DNA of 64,000 nucleotides from Pseudohalioglobus sediminis (GTDB taxonomy: Bacteria; Pseudomonadota; Gammaproteobacteria; Pseudomonadales; Halieaceae). The stretch lies in contig NZ_VTUX01000011.1 of the NCBI RefSeq assembly GCF_008370495.1, positions 62,001 through 126,000 on the forward strand, given 5' to 3'. Both the position numbers and the translations under genes were made by a program. Below the pieces are notes generated by a model. It worked only from the letters and a program-made list of their open reading frames with translations, was not told where the DNA came from and made no database searches. Below, piece after piece: positions 1 through 8,599 of the stretch (its first letter is position 1; every line of letters starts with the position of its first letter).

Positions 1-248
1 TAAATCGCCGGCAACAGGGAGTTGCTGTTATTCGCCACCACCGCCACGGAAAAGTCGTCCTGCAGGAAAGCAGTGGCGAGGCAGACAAAGCTGATGCCAA
101 CAAACACCAGTTGCCCAATGGCCAGCCTGGGAGCCAGGGCCATGGCGTGCGAGTTGCGTTGCCAGGCGCCCCATGCCGGCACGATAGCCAGCAGCAGGGC
201 GAGTGCGAGGCCGATTATCAGGGCAAAGTGCCCCATCTCGGGAATCAT
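1..248 (-). CDS. ccmF: Cytochrome c haem lyase subunit CcmF, N-terminal part (cut by window edge)
   Basis: The first 82 codons of a CcmF protein are visible before the window ends. CcmF is the large inner-membrane subunit of the System I haem lyase that takes haem from holo-CcmE and joins it to CxxCH apocytochromes in the periplasm. The N-terminus begins [12 protein letters not shown] and shows two hydrophobic membrane segments, followed by the family-typical stretch [10 protein letters not shown] near residues 70-79. The ATG overlaps the ccmE stop in an ATGA, so translation is probably coupled. It is the most distal ccm gene seen here. The identification rests on this motif and on gene order ccmABCDEF. 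Confidence 0.93.
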   Translation of the reverse strand, partial: MIPEMGHFALIIGLALALLLAIVPAWGAWQRNSHAMALAPRLAIGQLVFVGISFVCLATAFLQDDFSVAVVANNSNSLLPAI

Positions 249-694
249 TGCTTCACCCCTTTATGGTCGTAGCCGGATTGCTCCAGGGCCTCCAGCACTT
301 CCGGTGGCATGTAGTTTTCATCGTGTTTGGCCAGCACCTCGCTCGCCACCAGCACGCCGTCCTCACCCAGCTTGCCCGAGGCCACAGCGCCCTGCCCCTC
401 GTCAAACAGGTCCGGAAGGATGCCCTCATAAACCACCGGCACCGAGGCTTCGAAGTCGGTGAGCATAAAGCGCACCTCGAGACTATCGTCGGCCCGCTGC
501 ACACTGCCTTCGGCCACCATGCCACCTACGCGAATAGCCTGGCCCACGGGCGCGTTGCCCTGGGCCACTTCCGCGGGTGGGTAGAACAGGTTTATATTGC
601 CACGCATGGCATACGCTACCAGGCCTATGGCGGCGCTGGAAAAGACGATAATAAAAAGAACCAGGTACAGGCGTTGTTTACGAACCGGATGCAT
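245..694 (-). CDS. ccmE: Cytochrome c maturation haem chaperone CcmE
   Basis: A periplasmic haem chaperone of 149 residues, close to the usual length. An N-terminal membrane anchor spans about residues 9-29, followed by the OB-fold domain. The haem-binding histidine is His124 in the motif [13 protein letters not shown], the classical HxxxY form, with Tyr128 as the axial ligand candidate. CcmE accepts haem from CcmC/CcmD after ATP-dependent release by CcmAB and passes it to CcmF. It overlaps the end of ccmD by 17 bp and the start of ccmF by 4 bp, so the genes are co-translated within the minus-strand operon. Confidence 0.97.
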   Translation of the reverse strand: MHPVRKQRLYLVLFIIVFSSAAIGLVAYAMRGNINLFYPPAEVAQGNAPVGQAIRVGGMVAEGSVQRADDSLEVRFMLTDFEASVPVVYEGILPDLFDEGQGAVASGKLGEDGVLVASEVLAKHDENYMPPEVLEALEQSGYDHKGVKQ

Positions 695-905
695 GAGTAT
701 CCCCTTCTACGGCAGTGGGACTATGACTTGGAGCGCCGCGCTCGCGGCGAAGTTCCCCGGCCAGCTGCGCCAGCAGCTTTTTCTGGCGCCTCCGCGGGGC
801 GATCAGCAAGGCCACGATGACGACCAGGGTTATGGCATAGGCAGCCCATACGAAGCCACCGTGGCCATCCATATACAGCAGCGCTTCCAGGCTGTCGAAA
901 TACAT
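678..905 (-). CDS. ccmD: Haem exporter accessory protein CcmD
   Basis: A 75-residue protein with one membrane segment (about residues 17-37) followed by a basic patch RRRQKK and a charged tail, the standard CcmD topology. CcmD stabilises the CcmABC complex and helps release holo-CcmE. The ATG at 905 overlaps the ccmC stop as TGATG; an in-frame frame extends further upstream, but only this start fits the family, which normally begins MYFDS-like just before the membrane segment. It is slightly longer than the E. coli protein because of a Ser/Thr-rich C-terminal tail. Confidence 0.9.
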   Translation of the reverse strand: MYFDSLEALLYMDGHGGFVWAAYAITLVVIVALLIAPRRRQKKLLAQLAGELRRERGAPSHSPTAVEGDTHASGS

Positions 906-1648
906 CAGTTGCCCTCCCCCGCGGCCAGTTTCCGCACCCACTTGGTGCGGCGCTCGCGCGACAGGATCTCGCTGCGCATGTTCATAAGCAGCGCGCAGGT
1001 GAACAGGGCGTAAAAGCAAATGATCATCAGCAGCAGCGGATAGAGCATGCTCGGGTGTATCGTCGATTCACCGGTGAACTTGATGGATGCTGGCTGGTGC
1101 AGGCTGTACCACCAGTCCACGGACTTGTAGATGATGGGGATATTTACGGTACCCACCAGGCTCAATACGGCGCAGGCCTTGCTTGCGGCTTCCTTGTTGT
1201 CGTAGGCCTCGTACAGCGCAATCACACCGAGGTACAGGAACAGCAGTATCAGCATGGAGGTGATACGCGCATCCCAGACCCACCAGGTGCCCCAGGTCGG
1301 CTTGCCCCAGATGGCACCCGTTACCAGCGCGACAAACGTCAACGCGGCACCGATGGGCGCGCAGGACTTCATGGCGATATCCGCCATTTTCATTTTCCAG
1401 ATCAGGCTCACCGCGCCGGCTGTTGCCATCACGTAATAGCCAGCCAGTGCCACCACGGCTGAGGGCACGTGTATATAGATAATGCGGTAGCTGTTGCCCT
1501 GGCGAAAATCAGGTGAGGTGTACAGCAGGCCCCAGACCGCGCCGACCACAAGCCCCAGTAGCGTCAGCGGCAACAGGTAACGGAGGATGGATCCGGAGAT
1601 ACCATACAGCCAGGGGGGAGAGCCGAGTTTATGGAAGAAGGTCCACAT
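905..1648 (-). CDS. ccmC: Haem exporter / haem-handling protein CcmC
   Basis: A 247-residue polytopic membrane protein of the haem-handling family that loads haem onto CcmE. It carries the tryptophan-rich signature WGTWWVWDAR (residues 119-128) and the two flanking periplasmic histidines His60 (YIHVP) and His184 (SLHQP) that act as axial haem ligands in this family. I chose the ATG at 1648 because it gives the family N-terminus MWTFFHKLGSPP; sixteen more in-frame codons exist upstream but would be unusual. No Shine-Dalgarno sequence is visible before the ATG; a TATAAT lies only 10 bp upstream (separate entry). Confidence 0.96.
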   Translation of the reverse strand: MWTFFHKLGSPPWLYGISGSILRYLLPLTLLGLVVGAVWGLLYTSPDFRQGNSYRIIYIHVPSAVVALAGYYVMATAGAVSLIWKMKMADIAMKSCAPIGAALTFVALVTGAIWGKPTWGTWWVWDARITSMLILLFLYLGVIALYEAYDNKEAASKACAVLSLVGTVNIPIIYKSVDWWYSLHQPASIKFTGESTIHPSMLYPLLLMIICFYALFTCALLMNMRSEILSRERRTKWVRKLAAGEGN

Positions 1649-1658
1649 AGCGGCGGCA

Positions 1659-1690
1659 ATTATACAGGGGCCCCGGTTGCGAACAACCGG
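1659..1690 (-). promoter_or_regulatory. Candidate internal promoter and perfect hairpin upstream of ccmC
   Basis: On the minus strand, TTGTTC (1681-1686) and TATAAT (1659-1664) are separated by 16 bp, a reasonable sigma-70 promoter. The -35 sits in a perfect inverted repeat, CCGGTTG-TTCG-CAACCGG (1673-1690). Transcription would start near 1652, about 4 nt before the ccmC ATG, so the transcript would be almost leaderless, which fits the missing ribosome-binding site. The element lies in the 69-bp gap between ccmB and ccmC, the only real gap in the operon. The promoter call is inference. Confidence 0.4.
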
Positions 1691-1717
1691 TAGCAACGTG
1701 GGGCTATTGGGCCAGTA

Positions 1718-2404
1718 TCAGGCATCTACACTTATCCTCAATCCGGCGGCGGTGGCAATCGGCGCCAGGGCAATCGCCAGCGATAACATGGCGCCAAGAA
1801 TGGCGAGGTAGGGCCCCGCCGGTGCGCCGTCCACGGCGGCCTTGACCGCCGCCGTGCCGAAGATTAATACGGGCATATACAGGGGCAGGATCAGCAGCGA
1901 AATCAGCATGCCGCCACGCTTCAGGCCCACGGTGAGTGCGGCGCCTATGCCCCCCACCAGGCTGAGCACGGCGGTACCCAGCAGCAGGCTGAAGAACAGC
2001 GCCGCGATCCCCGCTACCGGCAGGTTCAGCATCAGCGCGAACACGGGTGACACCAGCGCCAGCAACAGGCCGGTCACCAGCCAGTGAGCGCAGACGTAGG
2101 CGAACACGGAAAAATACAGGGGCTGGGGTGAAAGCAGCAACTGTTCGAGGCTGCCATCATCAAAATCACTGCGGAATACGGCATCCGAGGTCAGCAGATT
2201 CGAGAGCAAGGCGATGATCCACAGTATTCCCGGAGCGAAATCTGCCAGCCGGTCCGGGGCCGGGCCAAGACCGAGCGGAAACAGCGCCACTACCATGGCA
2301 AAGAATAGCAGGGGGTTACCTATCTCCACCGGTCGGCGCACCGCCAGCACCAGCTGGCGGCGCAAAAGACGCATACAGAATGCCGGCACCGAGGGCGCGC
2401 TCAT
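1718..2404 (-). CDS. ccmB: Haem exporter membrane protein CcmB
   Basis: A 228-residue integral membrane protein with about six hydrophobic segments, matching CcmB, the ABC-type permease partner of CcmA. The CcmAB complex uses ATP to release holo-CcmE from the CcmC/D complex. Supporting features are the N-terminal amphipathic stretch FCMRLLRRQLVLAVRRP and the internal SDFDDGSLEQLLLSP sequence typical of the family. Its ATG overlaps the ccmA stop in an ATGA (2401-2404). The gene is followed by the only non-coding gap in the ccm operon. Confidence 0.93.
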   Translation of the reverse strand: MSAPSVPAFCMRLLRRQLVLAVRRPVEIGNPLLFFAMVVALFPLGLGPAPDRLADFAPGILWIIALLSNLLTSDAVFRSDFDDGSLEQLLLSPQPLYFSVFAYVCAHWLVTGLLLALVSPVFALMLNLPVAGIAALFFSLLLGTAVLSLVGGIGAALTVGLKRGGMLISLLILPLYMPVLIFGTAAVKAAVDGAPAGPYLAILGAMLSLAIALAPIATAAGLRISVDA

Positions 2405-3018
2405 GTGCGGATTCCCAGGCTGAGGTCCAGGCTGTGTACCGGGTGATCAATGGCCAGCGACTGGTGTGAAGTCAGTACCACGGCACCGCCCGCTGCAACG
2501 TGCCTGGCGAACAGCGCCTCCAGTTCGCGGACGCCCTGCACATCGATCGCGGTGTAGGGTTCATCGAGTATCCACAGGGGACTGGTAGAAAGGTACAGCC
2601 GGGCCAGGTTGACCCGGCGATGCTGTCCGGCGGAGAGCGCATGGCTGGGCACATCTTCATAGCCAAACAGGCCCACGCGGGCCAGCGCGTCGTCGATCTG
2701 CTCCTCGCTGTAGCGGCTCTCTCCGGCAACATGCCAGGCCAGGTTCTCGCGCGGCGTCAGCAGGGCCTTGACCGCACTGTGGTGCCCGAGATAAAGCATC
2801 GGCGCATGCCGGCTCACAGTGCCCCGGAAACCATAGCGCGAGAGGCCGGAGAGGATGCGGATGAGACTGGTCTTACCGGCGCCGTTTTCGCCCTCGATAC
2901 GCACGATTTGCCGCGCATGAATGCGAAAGCTGAGTCCGTCGAAGAGCTGTCGCCCGCCGCGTTCCAGCGACAGCGCATCTGCGACCAGCAGGGCTTCGCT
3001 GTGAGCGTGATCGGTCAG
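2401..3018 (-). CDS. ccmA: Cytochrome c biogenesis ABC ATPase CcmA, apparently started at CTG
   Basis: The ATPase of the CcmAB haem-release complex. Walker A is GENGAGKT (about residues 43-50), the signature is LSAGQHRR (about 128-135) and Walker B is LWILDEPY (about 148-155). No ATG, GTG or TTG lies in frame upstream of a GTG at 2904, which would begin only six residues before Walker A and delete an essential beta strand. The frame is open back to a CTG at 3018 that overlaps the ttcA stop as CTGA, like the ATGA junctions elsewhere in the operon. Starting there gives 205 residues, close to E. coli CcmA (about 207), with a normal N-terminus ([19 protein letters not shown]). GGTGA lies 4 nt upstream. 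A sequencing or real A-to-C change of an ATGA is the alternative. Confidence 0.9.
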   Translation of the reverse strand: MTDHAHSEALLVADALSLERGGRQLFDGLSFRIHARQIVRIEGENGAGKTSLIRILSGLSRYGFRGTVSRHAPMLYLGHHSAVKALLTPRENLAWHVAGESRYSEEQIDDALARVGLFGYEDVPSHALSAGQHRRVNLARLYLSTSPLWILDEPYTAIDVQGVRELEALFARHVAAGGAVVLTSHQSLAIDHPVHSLDLSLGIRT

Positions 3019-3860
3019 AGGTTCACCACGTTCACGACGGGTATGTGCAGGTCAGTATCCACCTGCTCGGCGCGCAGGTTGCTGAAGTCAAACAACTCTC
3101 GATCCGCAAGCTGGGACGGCGCCACGTTGCGGATACTGCGAAAGATCGTCTCGGTGCGCCCCGGGTATTCGCGCTCCCACTGGGCAAGCATCTTTTTGAC
3201 CTGGACGCGCTGCAGGTTCTCCTGTGAGCCACACAGGTTGCAGGGGATAATCGGAAAGGCCTTGTACTGGGCGTATCGAGCCAGGTCCTTTTCCTTGCAG
3301 TAGGCCAGCGGCCTGATCACCACGTTGCGCTTGTCGTCGGATAGCAGCTTGGGCGGCATGGCCTTGAGGCTGCCACCAAAGAACATGTTCAGGAACAGGG
3401 TCTCGACAATATCGTCGCGATGGTGCCCGAGCGCGATCTTGCTGGCGCCGATGTCCTGGGCAAAACCGTACAGGCTGCCCCGGCGCAGGCGCGAACACAG
3501 GCCACAGGTAGTCTTCCCCTCCGGCACCACTTCCTTGACGATGCTGTAGGTATCTTTTTCCAGGATGTAATACGGCACACCCAGGCCCTCGAGGTACTCG
3601 GGCAACACGTGTTCAGGAAAACCGGGCTGTTTCTGGTCAAGATTGACCGCCACCAGCTCAAAACTGACGGGAGCGGAATGCCGCAGGTTGAGCAGGATGT
3701 CCAGCATGCCGTAGGAGTCCTTACCGCCGGAGAGGCACACCATGACCTTGTCGCCCTCCTCGATCATGTTGTAATCGACGATGGCGTTACCCACGTTGCG
3801 CCGCAGACGTTTCTGCAGCTTGTTGAACTCGGTTTTTTCCTTGCGTGACAGCTGGTGCAC
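3015..3860 (-). CDS. ttcA: tRNA 2-thiocytidine32 synthetase TtcA
   Basis: A cytoplasmic iron-sulfur enzyme that thiolates cytidine 32 of certain tRNAs. The 281-residue protein has the PP-loop ATP-binding motif SGGKDS (residues 44-49) and the two CxxC motifs of the TtcA group, Cys119/Cys122 (CGLC) and Cys207/Cys210 (CNLC), which with a third ligand hold the 4Fe-4S cluster. The N-terminus ([21 protein letters not shown]) fits the family. Its stop codon overlaps the proposed CTG start of ccmA, so ttcA is probably the first gene of the ttcA-ccm operon, an unusual partnership. Confidence 0.96.
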   Translation of the reverse strand: MHQLSRKEKTEFNKLQKRLRRNVGNAIVDYNMIEEGDKVMVCLSGGKDSYGMLDILLNLRHSAPVSFELVAVNLDQKQPGFPEHVLPEYLEGLGVPYYILEKDTYSIVKEVVPEGKTTCGLCSRLRRGSLYGFAQDIGASKIALGHHRDDIVETLFLNMFFGGSLKAMPPKLLSDDKRNVVIRPLAYCKEKDLARYAQYKAFPIIPCNLCGSQENLQRVQVKKMLAQWEREYPGRTETIFRSIRNVAPSQLADRELFDFSNLRAEQVDTDLHIPVVNVVNL

Positions 3861-3958
3861 GATGTTTGCCGTTAGTGCTTGATTTGGCGCGCATTTTACT
3901 GGTTAGCCAGTGCTCCAGTCCAGCAGTGCGGGCGCTTTCGTTCCCGGTAATCCGGCCG

Positions 3959-4112
3959 CCGTCGGGGCCAGCACGCCAAAACGGCCACAAGCTACGCTGA
4001 TTTTCCAGCCCGTCGCGTAACTCGGTCAGCGGTTGCTGCGCGCAACCGCTCCCAGACCTCAGACATCCCCGACGGACAGCCACTGGAAAATCCGCTGCGC
4101 AAAAAGCGGTGG
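3959..4112. other. Structured non-coding region between ttcA and mdh
   Basis: The roughly 470-bp gap 3861-4333 holds no convincing gene but is rich in perfect inverted repeats. GATTTTCCAG (3999-4008) pairs with CTGGAAAATC (4083-4092). Inside lie CCGTCG/CGACGG (4010-4015 with 4070-4075) and a 9-bp stem with a 5-nt loop (4028-4050). The right arm CCCCGACGG (4067-4075) can instead pair over 9 bp with CCGTCGGGG (3959-3967), giving mutually exclusive or pseudoknotted structures. CCGCT/AGCGG follows near 4092-4112. It could be a leader RNA of mdh (+), part of the ttcA (-) upstream region, or a repeat remnant. I do not recognise an RNA family. Confidence 0.4.
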
Positions 4113-4333
4113 CCTGATTGTTTTGTCGACGCACTGCCCGATGCGGCCGTAAGCCCGTTCACGGACCGATGCGCCAAACGACAGTCTGACAATCTTTAAT
4201 AACGCGCCGCCAAGCCATTTTCGATACCCATGCCGACCATAGTCGAAGCTCCCTTGTATTTCGTGTGGAATACAACCAAAATGTGCGCCCCGAAACGATC
4301 CCACCAAAAACCGTCTACGAGGAACCCATCGAG

Positions 4334-5314
4334 ATGAAAACACCTGTACGAGTGACCGTAACCGGCGCCGCGGGCCAGATTGGCTATGCGTTGCTTTTCC
4401 GTATTGCTTCCGGCGCCATGCTCGGCGAAGACCAGCCCGTGATTCTGCAGCTGCTGGATATCACGCCGGCGATGGACGCACTCCAGGGTGTGAAGATGGA
4501 GCTGGAAGACTGCGCCTTCCCCCTGCTGAACGACATCGTCTGTACCGACGACCCCAACGTCGGCTTCAAGGATACCGATTACGCCCTGCTGGTGGGTGCC
4601 CGCCCCCGCGGTCCCGGCATGGAGCGCAAGGATCTGCTTGAGGCCAATGCGGCGATCTTCTCCGTGCAGGGCAAGGCCATCAACGACAACGCCAGCAAGA
4701 ACATCAAGGTGCTGGTTGTCGGCAACCCGGCCAATACCAACGCCCTGATCGCCCAGCGCAATGCGCCAGATATTGACCCGCGCAACTTCACCGCCATGAC
4801 GCGCCTTGACCACAACCGCGCCATGACCCAGATCGCCCAGAAAACCGGCAAGACCGTAAACGACGTCACCAACATGACGATCTGGGGCAACCATTCCGCC
4901 ACCCAGTATCCCGACCTGTTCAACTGCAAGGTCAGCGGCGAGAGCGCCATCAGCCTGGTGGACCAGGAGTGGTATGAAGGTGAATTCATCCCCGTGGTAC
5001 AGCAGCGCGGTGCCGCCATCATCAAGGCCCGCGGCGCCTCTTCAGCCGCCTCTGCCGCCAATGCTGCGATCGATCACATGCGTTCCTGGGCGCTGGGCAC
5101 CGAGGGCGATGACTGGGTATCCATGGGCGTATACTCCGATGGCTCCTACGGCATTACCGAAGGCCTGATCTACTCGTTCCCGTGCCGCTGCCAGAACGGC
5201 GACTGGAGTATTGTCCAGGGTGTCGAGATTGGCGAATTCAGCCAGGCCAAGATGGCAGCCACTGAACAGGAGCTGAGTGAAGAGCGCGACGCGGTCCAGC
5301 ACCTGCTGCCCTGA
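4334..5314 (+). CDS. mdh: Malate dehydrogenase
   Basis: NAD-dependent malate dehydrogenase of the TCA cycle, 326 residues, of the group with a cytosolic-MDH-like sequence found in many proteobacteria. The Rossmann nucleotide-binding motif is GAAGQIG (residues 11-17), NPAN is at 131-134, LDHNRA at 158-163, and the catalytic histidine is His187 in [10 protein letters not shown]. The substrate arginines lie in the mobile loop [13 protein letters not shown] (89-100). I used the ATG at 4334 because [15 protein letters not shown] is the family start; an upstream in-frame ATG at 4265 would add 23 non-conserved residues. The gene is monocistronic, with a terminator directly after it. Confidence 0.97.
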   Translation: MKTPVRVTVTGAAGQIGYALLFRIASGAMLGEDQPVILQLLDITPAMDALQGVKMELEDCAFPLLNDIVCTDDPNVGFKDTDYALLVGARPRGPGMERKDLLEANAAIFSVQGKAINDNASKNIKVLVVGNPANTNALIAQRNAPDIDPRNFTAMTRLDHNRAMTQIAQKTGKTVNDVTNMTIWGNHSATQYPDLFNCKVSGESAISLVDQEWYEGEFIPVVQQRGAAIIKARGASSAASAANAAIDHMRSWALGTEGDDWVSMGVYSDGSYGITEGLIYSFPCRCQNGDWSIVQGVEIGEFSQAKMAATEQELSEERDAVQHLLP

Positions 5315-5335
5315 TCCTGAGCTTCGTAACCACCG

Positions 5336-5365
5336 AAAAAGCGCCGGCCCTGCCGGCGTTTTTTT
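5336..5365 (+). terminator. Rho-independent terminator of mdh
   Basis: A 7-bp perfect GC stem (CGCCGGC / GCCGGCG, 5342-5348 and 5352-5358) with a 3-nt loop is followed by seven T residues (5359-5365). Five A residues precede it, so it could also work on the other strand, but only mdh ends into it. Confidence 0.92.
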
Positions 5366-5457
5366 ATGTCCCGACAGGTACCACCTGCTGTGTGCCGCAG
5401 CTCGCGGCGCGAGCGGGCGGCCGACGTGGACCTGCAAGCCGAATACTGCTCTAATGC

Positions 5458-6099
5458 ATGAATATGAATAATACTGACGAAGCAACCACCCCGAAGGCCT
5501 ATCATCACGGCAACCTGCGCGCGGAACTGCTGGACACTGCCGTTGAACAACTGCGTAACAATGGCGCCGAGGAGCTGAGCCTGCGCGCCCTCGCGCGAGC
5601 GATCGGCGTATCCCAGACCGCGCCCTACAGGCACTTCGCCGACAAGAGCGAACTCCTCGCCGCGATGGCCACAAGGGGCTATCGCGAACTTTACGCGGCC
5701 CTGCGCAAGGCAATGGGGAATGCCGGCGCCAATCCGGATGAACAGATGGCCGCCGTGGCCCATGCCTACGTGGATTACGCGGCAGAAAACCCACAGCTTT
5801 TCAAACTGATGTTTGGCCCGGCGGTACAGCCCGCGGCGCGCCACCCCGAATTACGCGAAGCGAGCCGGGAAACGTTGCACCTGGTACAGGAAATACTGCA
5901 ACTGGGTATCGACCAGGGTCGTTATCACACTGACGAAGACGTGATCTACCTGACCAATGCCGGCTGGTCCGGCATTTACGGCCTGGCGACGCTGCGTATC
6001 GATACGCCGGAACTGTTCGAGCGCTACATCGACCTGCATAAACAGGTCGAACTGGGTGTGCGCACCTTCCTGGCAGGGATCAGCAGCCCGCGGGACTGA
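5458..6099 (+). CDS. TetR/AcrR-family transcriptional regulator
   Basis: A 213-residue one-component repressor-type regulator. The N-terminal TetR helix-turn-helix runs from about residue 18 to 64, with [33 protein letters not shown] showing the recognition helix and the conserved YRHF. The C-terminal half ([23 protein letters not shown]) resembles the WHG-type ligand domain. An alternative ATG two codons later is equally possible. It stands alone between the mdh terminator and the convergent ybbP gene, so its target is unknown; its own promoter or the ybb/tesA genes are guesses. Confidence 0.9.
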   Translation: MNMNNTDEATTPKAYHHGNLRAELLDTAVEQLRNNGAEELSLRALARAIGVSQTAPYRHFADKSELLAAMATRGYRELYAALRKAMGNAGANPDEQMAAVAHAYVDYAAENPQLFKLMFGPAVQPAARHPELREASRETLHLVQEILQLGIDQGRYHTDEDVIYLTNAGWSGIYGLATLRIDTPELFERYIDLHKQVELGVRTFLAGISSPRD

Positions 6100-6107
6100 C
6101 CGCGGGC
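6086..6107. terminator. GC hairpin at the tetR/ybbP convergent end
   Basis: A perfect 8-bp stem GCCCGCGG / CCGCGGGC encloses a 6-nt loop containing the tetR stop codon. No T-tract follows on either strand, so it is at best a weak or Rho-assisted terminator between the two convergent genes. Confidence 0.35.
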
Positions 6108-6119
6108 ATCGCGGCCGCG

Positions 6120-8597
6120 TTACAGTTCACGCAGCACAGCGACCGGCGGATGTGACACCACGCGACGGCAGCTGAACACGCCCAGCCCCGCTATCAGCAC
6201 CATTCCTGCGCCCAGGCCGAGCGGCCACAACCAGGGCGACGGCGCATACTGCATGTCCATGGCCCAGGTTTGCAAAATGGCCACCGAGAGCTCCGCCGCC
6301 GCGGTTGCCAGCAACCCGGCAAACAGTCCCAGCGCCGCGAATTCGATCAGCAGGCCACCGAGTATCAGCCGGCGGCGCGCGCCCAATGCGCGCAGTATCG
6401 AGCTCTCATGGAGTCGTTCGTCGACACTGGCCTGCACTCCGGCAATCAATACCAGCGCCCCGGTGGCGAGAATCACTGCCAGTACCAGCTCTATGGCCGC
6501 CGACACCTGTTCAATAATGCCCCTGATCTGATCGATGACCAGGTCCATCTCGATCACCGTTACCGTGGGGTACTCACGTATGAAATGGTTCAGGAATACC
6601 TTGTTATCGGGCTCGAGATGAAAGCTGGTCATAAACGTGGCGGGATAACTGGCCAGCACCTGCGGCGGGAACACCATGAAGAAGTTGGGCCGCATTGACT
6701 GCCAATCGAGGCTTCTCAGGCTGCTGACCGTCGCTTCCAGCGGCCTTGCCCCGACCAGCATGGACAGCGTGTCACCCACTTCGATACCCATGCGTTGGGC
6801 AAACTCCTCTTCCAGCGAGACCACGGCAGCATCCGTGTCCGGCTGCCACCATTCCCCTGCAACCAGTTCGTTGCCCGTGGGCAGGGTATCTGACCAGGTG
6901 AAGTTGGTCTCACGCTGGCGCGGCCCATCCATCTCGGCCTCCTCCGGCGACGGCAGGTCGACGCCGTTCACCGCCATCACGCGACCGCGGATCATCGGGT
7001 ATAGCGCCTCGCTGCGGATATTTTCCTCACGCAGCAGCTGGTCAACCGATTGCACCTCGCCGGGACCGATGTTGATCATGAAGTGGTTAGGGGCATCTGC
7101 CGGCAGCTGGGTCTGCCACTCATCGACCAGGGAAGTTCGCACCAGCACCAACACCAGCAGCAGCATGATCGCCATGGCAAAGATGACAACCTGCAGGGCA
7201 TTGGCCGCACCCCGGCGCTGCAGGCCCGCCAGCGCCAGTCGCCAGATGCTGCCGGCACTCATGCCCACCAGGCGACCACCTTTGAGCAGGGTCATGGCAA
7301 GTACAAAACCTAATCCCACGGTAACCAGCAGCCCCGCCAGGAGCGCCATGGTCAGGCGCCAGTCACCGCTGTACCACAGCATCAGCAGCGATACGGCGAC
7401 CAGGCCGAAAAGATAGTCCCAGGCGCTCTTTCGCGTCAGCAGCGGTATGTCCTTGCGCAACACCCGCAGGGGGCTGGCCTGCCCCAGCCTGCGCAGTGGC
7501 GGCCAGGCAAAGCTCAGCAGGCAGACCATCGCCGTGGCACTGCCTACCAGGTAGGGTTGCGCGCCACTGGGCCCCGGCTGCACCGGTAACTGCTCGGCAA
7601 ACAAGGTAAAGAACAGTGCCTGGATGGCCCAGCCAAGCAGGCAGCCGGCGGCTGTTGCCAGCGCGCCCAGTAACAACAGGCTCTTACCATAAAGGTAATT
7701 GATGGCGCTCGAGGTCGCCCCCAGGCTTTTCATGACCGCCACGTAATCGTTGTGGCGCTCACTGAAGCGCCGTGCAGCCAGCGCAATGGCAACACCGGCC
7801 AGCACCACACCCAGGCTTCCCGCGAGGAGCAGAAAGCGTTCCGCGCGCTCAAGCGCCCGGCTGATACCGGGCTGGCCATCGCTCACGTCCAGCAGGCGCT
7901 GCCCGGGCGCAAGCCTCGGCTTCAGCTGTGCCATAAACTCAGCCACCAGCTCGCTGTCACCGGCATACAGCTGCCGGAACTCGACCCGACTGCCGGGCTG
8001 GATCACCCGGGTCGCGGCGATATCATCGTAATGCATCAACAGACGTGGCCCGTAACCAAACATGCCGGCAGCCTGGTCCGGTTCGCCCCGTACCGCGCCG
8101 CGAACCGTCAGCTGCGCCTCGCCGACCTGCACCAATTCACCCACCGCCACGTCAAGCAGTGGGAACAGGCGCGAATCCAGCCACACTTCGCCGCGACCCG
8201 GCCCCGACGCCACCACGCTCGGCGCGGCAAAAGGTTCGGCGCTGAATTTGAGTTCCCCGCGCAGGGGATAAGCATCTGATACTGCCTTGATAGAGGCCAG
8301 TTGCATGGCATCCTCGCCGGCGTAGACCATGGACGGGAAGGTCAGGGTCGTGGCCACGTCGAGGCCCGCCGTGCCCGCTTCCTGCAGCCACTGGGCGGGC
8401 ATCTCCCGCCCACTGCGCACCACGGCGTCGGCGGCAAGAAAGCGGTGGCTTTCCATCTCCAGTGCGTTCTGCAAGCGGGTGGTGAAAGCACTGATGCCGG
8501 ACACGACACCCACGGCGAGAATCAGGGCCATCACCAGTACGCCCAGCTCACCGCCGCGCCAGTCGCGCGCCAGCATCCTCGTTGCTGTTACCGACAC
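6120..8597 (-). CDS. ybbP: FtsX/MacB-type ABC permease YbbP
   Basis: A large (825-residue) inner-membrane permease of the FtsX/LolCE/MacB superfamily. A first membrane segment near residues 17-38 is followed by a long periplasmic domain. A cluster of membrane segments from about residue 255 carries FtsX-type sequence (LVVTVGLGFVLAMTLL), a second periplasmic domain follows, and three C-terminal segments close the protein (VLAVILATGALVLIAGVQA and beyond). This double-FtsX layout and length match E. coli YbbP. It starts 2 bp after the end of the ATPase gene ybbA, forming the usual ybbAP pair, whose exported substrate is not settled. Confidence 0.92.
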   Translation of the reverse strand: MSVTATRMLARDWRGGELGVLVMALILAVGVVSGISAFTTRLQNALEMESHRFLAADAVVRSGREMPAQWLQEAGTAGLDVATTLTFPSMVYAGEDAMQLASIKAVSDAYPLRGELKFSAEPFAAPSVVASGPGRGEVWLDSRLFPLLDVAVGELVQVGEAQLTVRGAVRGEPDQAAGMFGYGPRLLMHYDDIAATRVIQPGSRVEFRQLYAGDSELVAEFMAQLKPRLAPGQRLLDVSDGQPGISRALERAERFLLLAGSLGVVLAGVAIALAARRFSERHNDYVAVMKSLGATSSAINYLYGKSLLLLGALATAAGCLLGWAIQALFFTLFAEQLPVQPGPSGAQPYLVGSATAMVCLLSFAWPPLRRLGQASPLRVLRKDIPLLTRKSAWDYLFGLVAVSLLMLWYSGDWRLTMALLAGLLVTVGLGFVLAMTLLKGGRLVGMSAGSIWRLALAGLQRRGAANALQVVIFAMAIMLLLVLVLVRTSLVDEWQTQLPADAPNHFMINIGPGEVQSVDQLLREENIRSEALYPMIRGRVMAVNGVDLPSPEEAEMDGPRQRETNFTWSDTLPTGNELVAGEWWQPDTDAAVVSLEEEFAQRMGIEVGDTLSMLVGARPLEATVSSLRSLDWQSMRPNFFMVFPPQVLASYPATFMTSFHLEPDNKVFLNHFIREYPTVTVIEMDLVIDQIRGIIEQVSAAIELVLAVILATGALVLIAGVQASVDERLHESSILRALGARRRLILGGLLIEFAALGLFAGLLATAAAELSVAILQTWAMDMQYAPSPWLWPLGLGAGMVLIAGLGVFSCRRVVSHPPVAVLREL

Positions 8598-8599
8598 CC

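Noticed and set aside
3787-4134. Minus-strand frame of 115 codons overlapping ttcA's 5' end
   Set aside because: It overlaps the start of ttcA in another frame and crosses the structured inverted repeats; no domain is visible.
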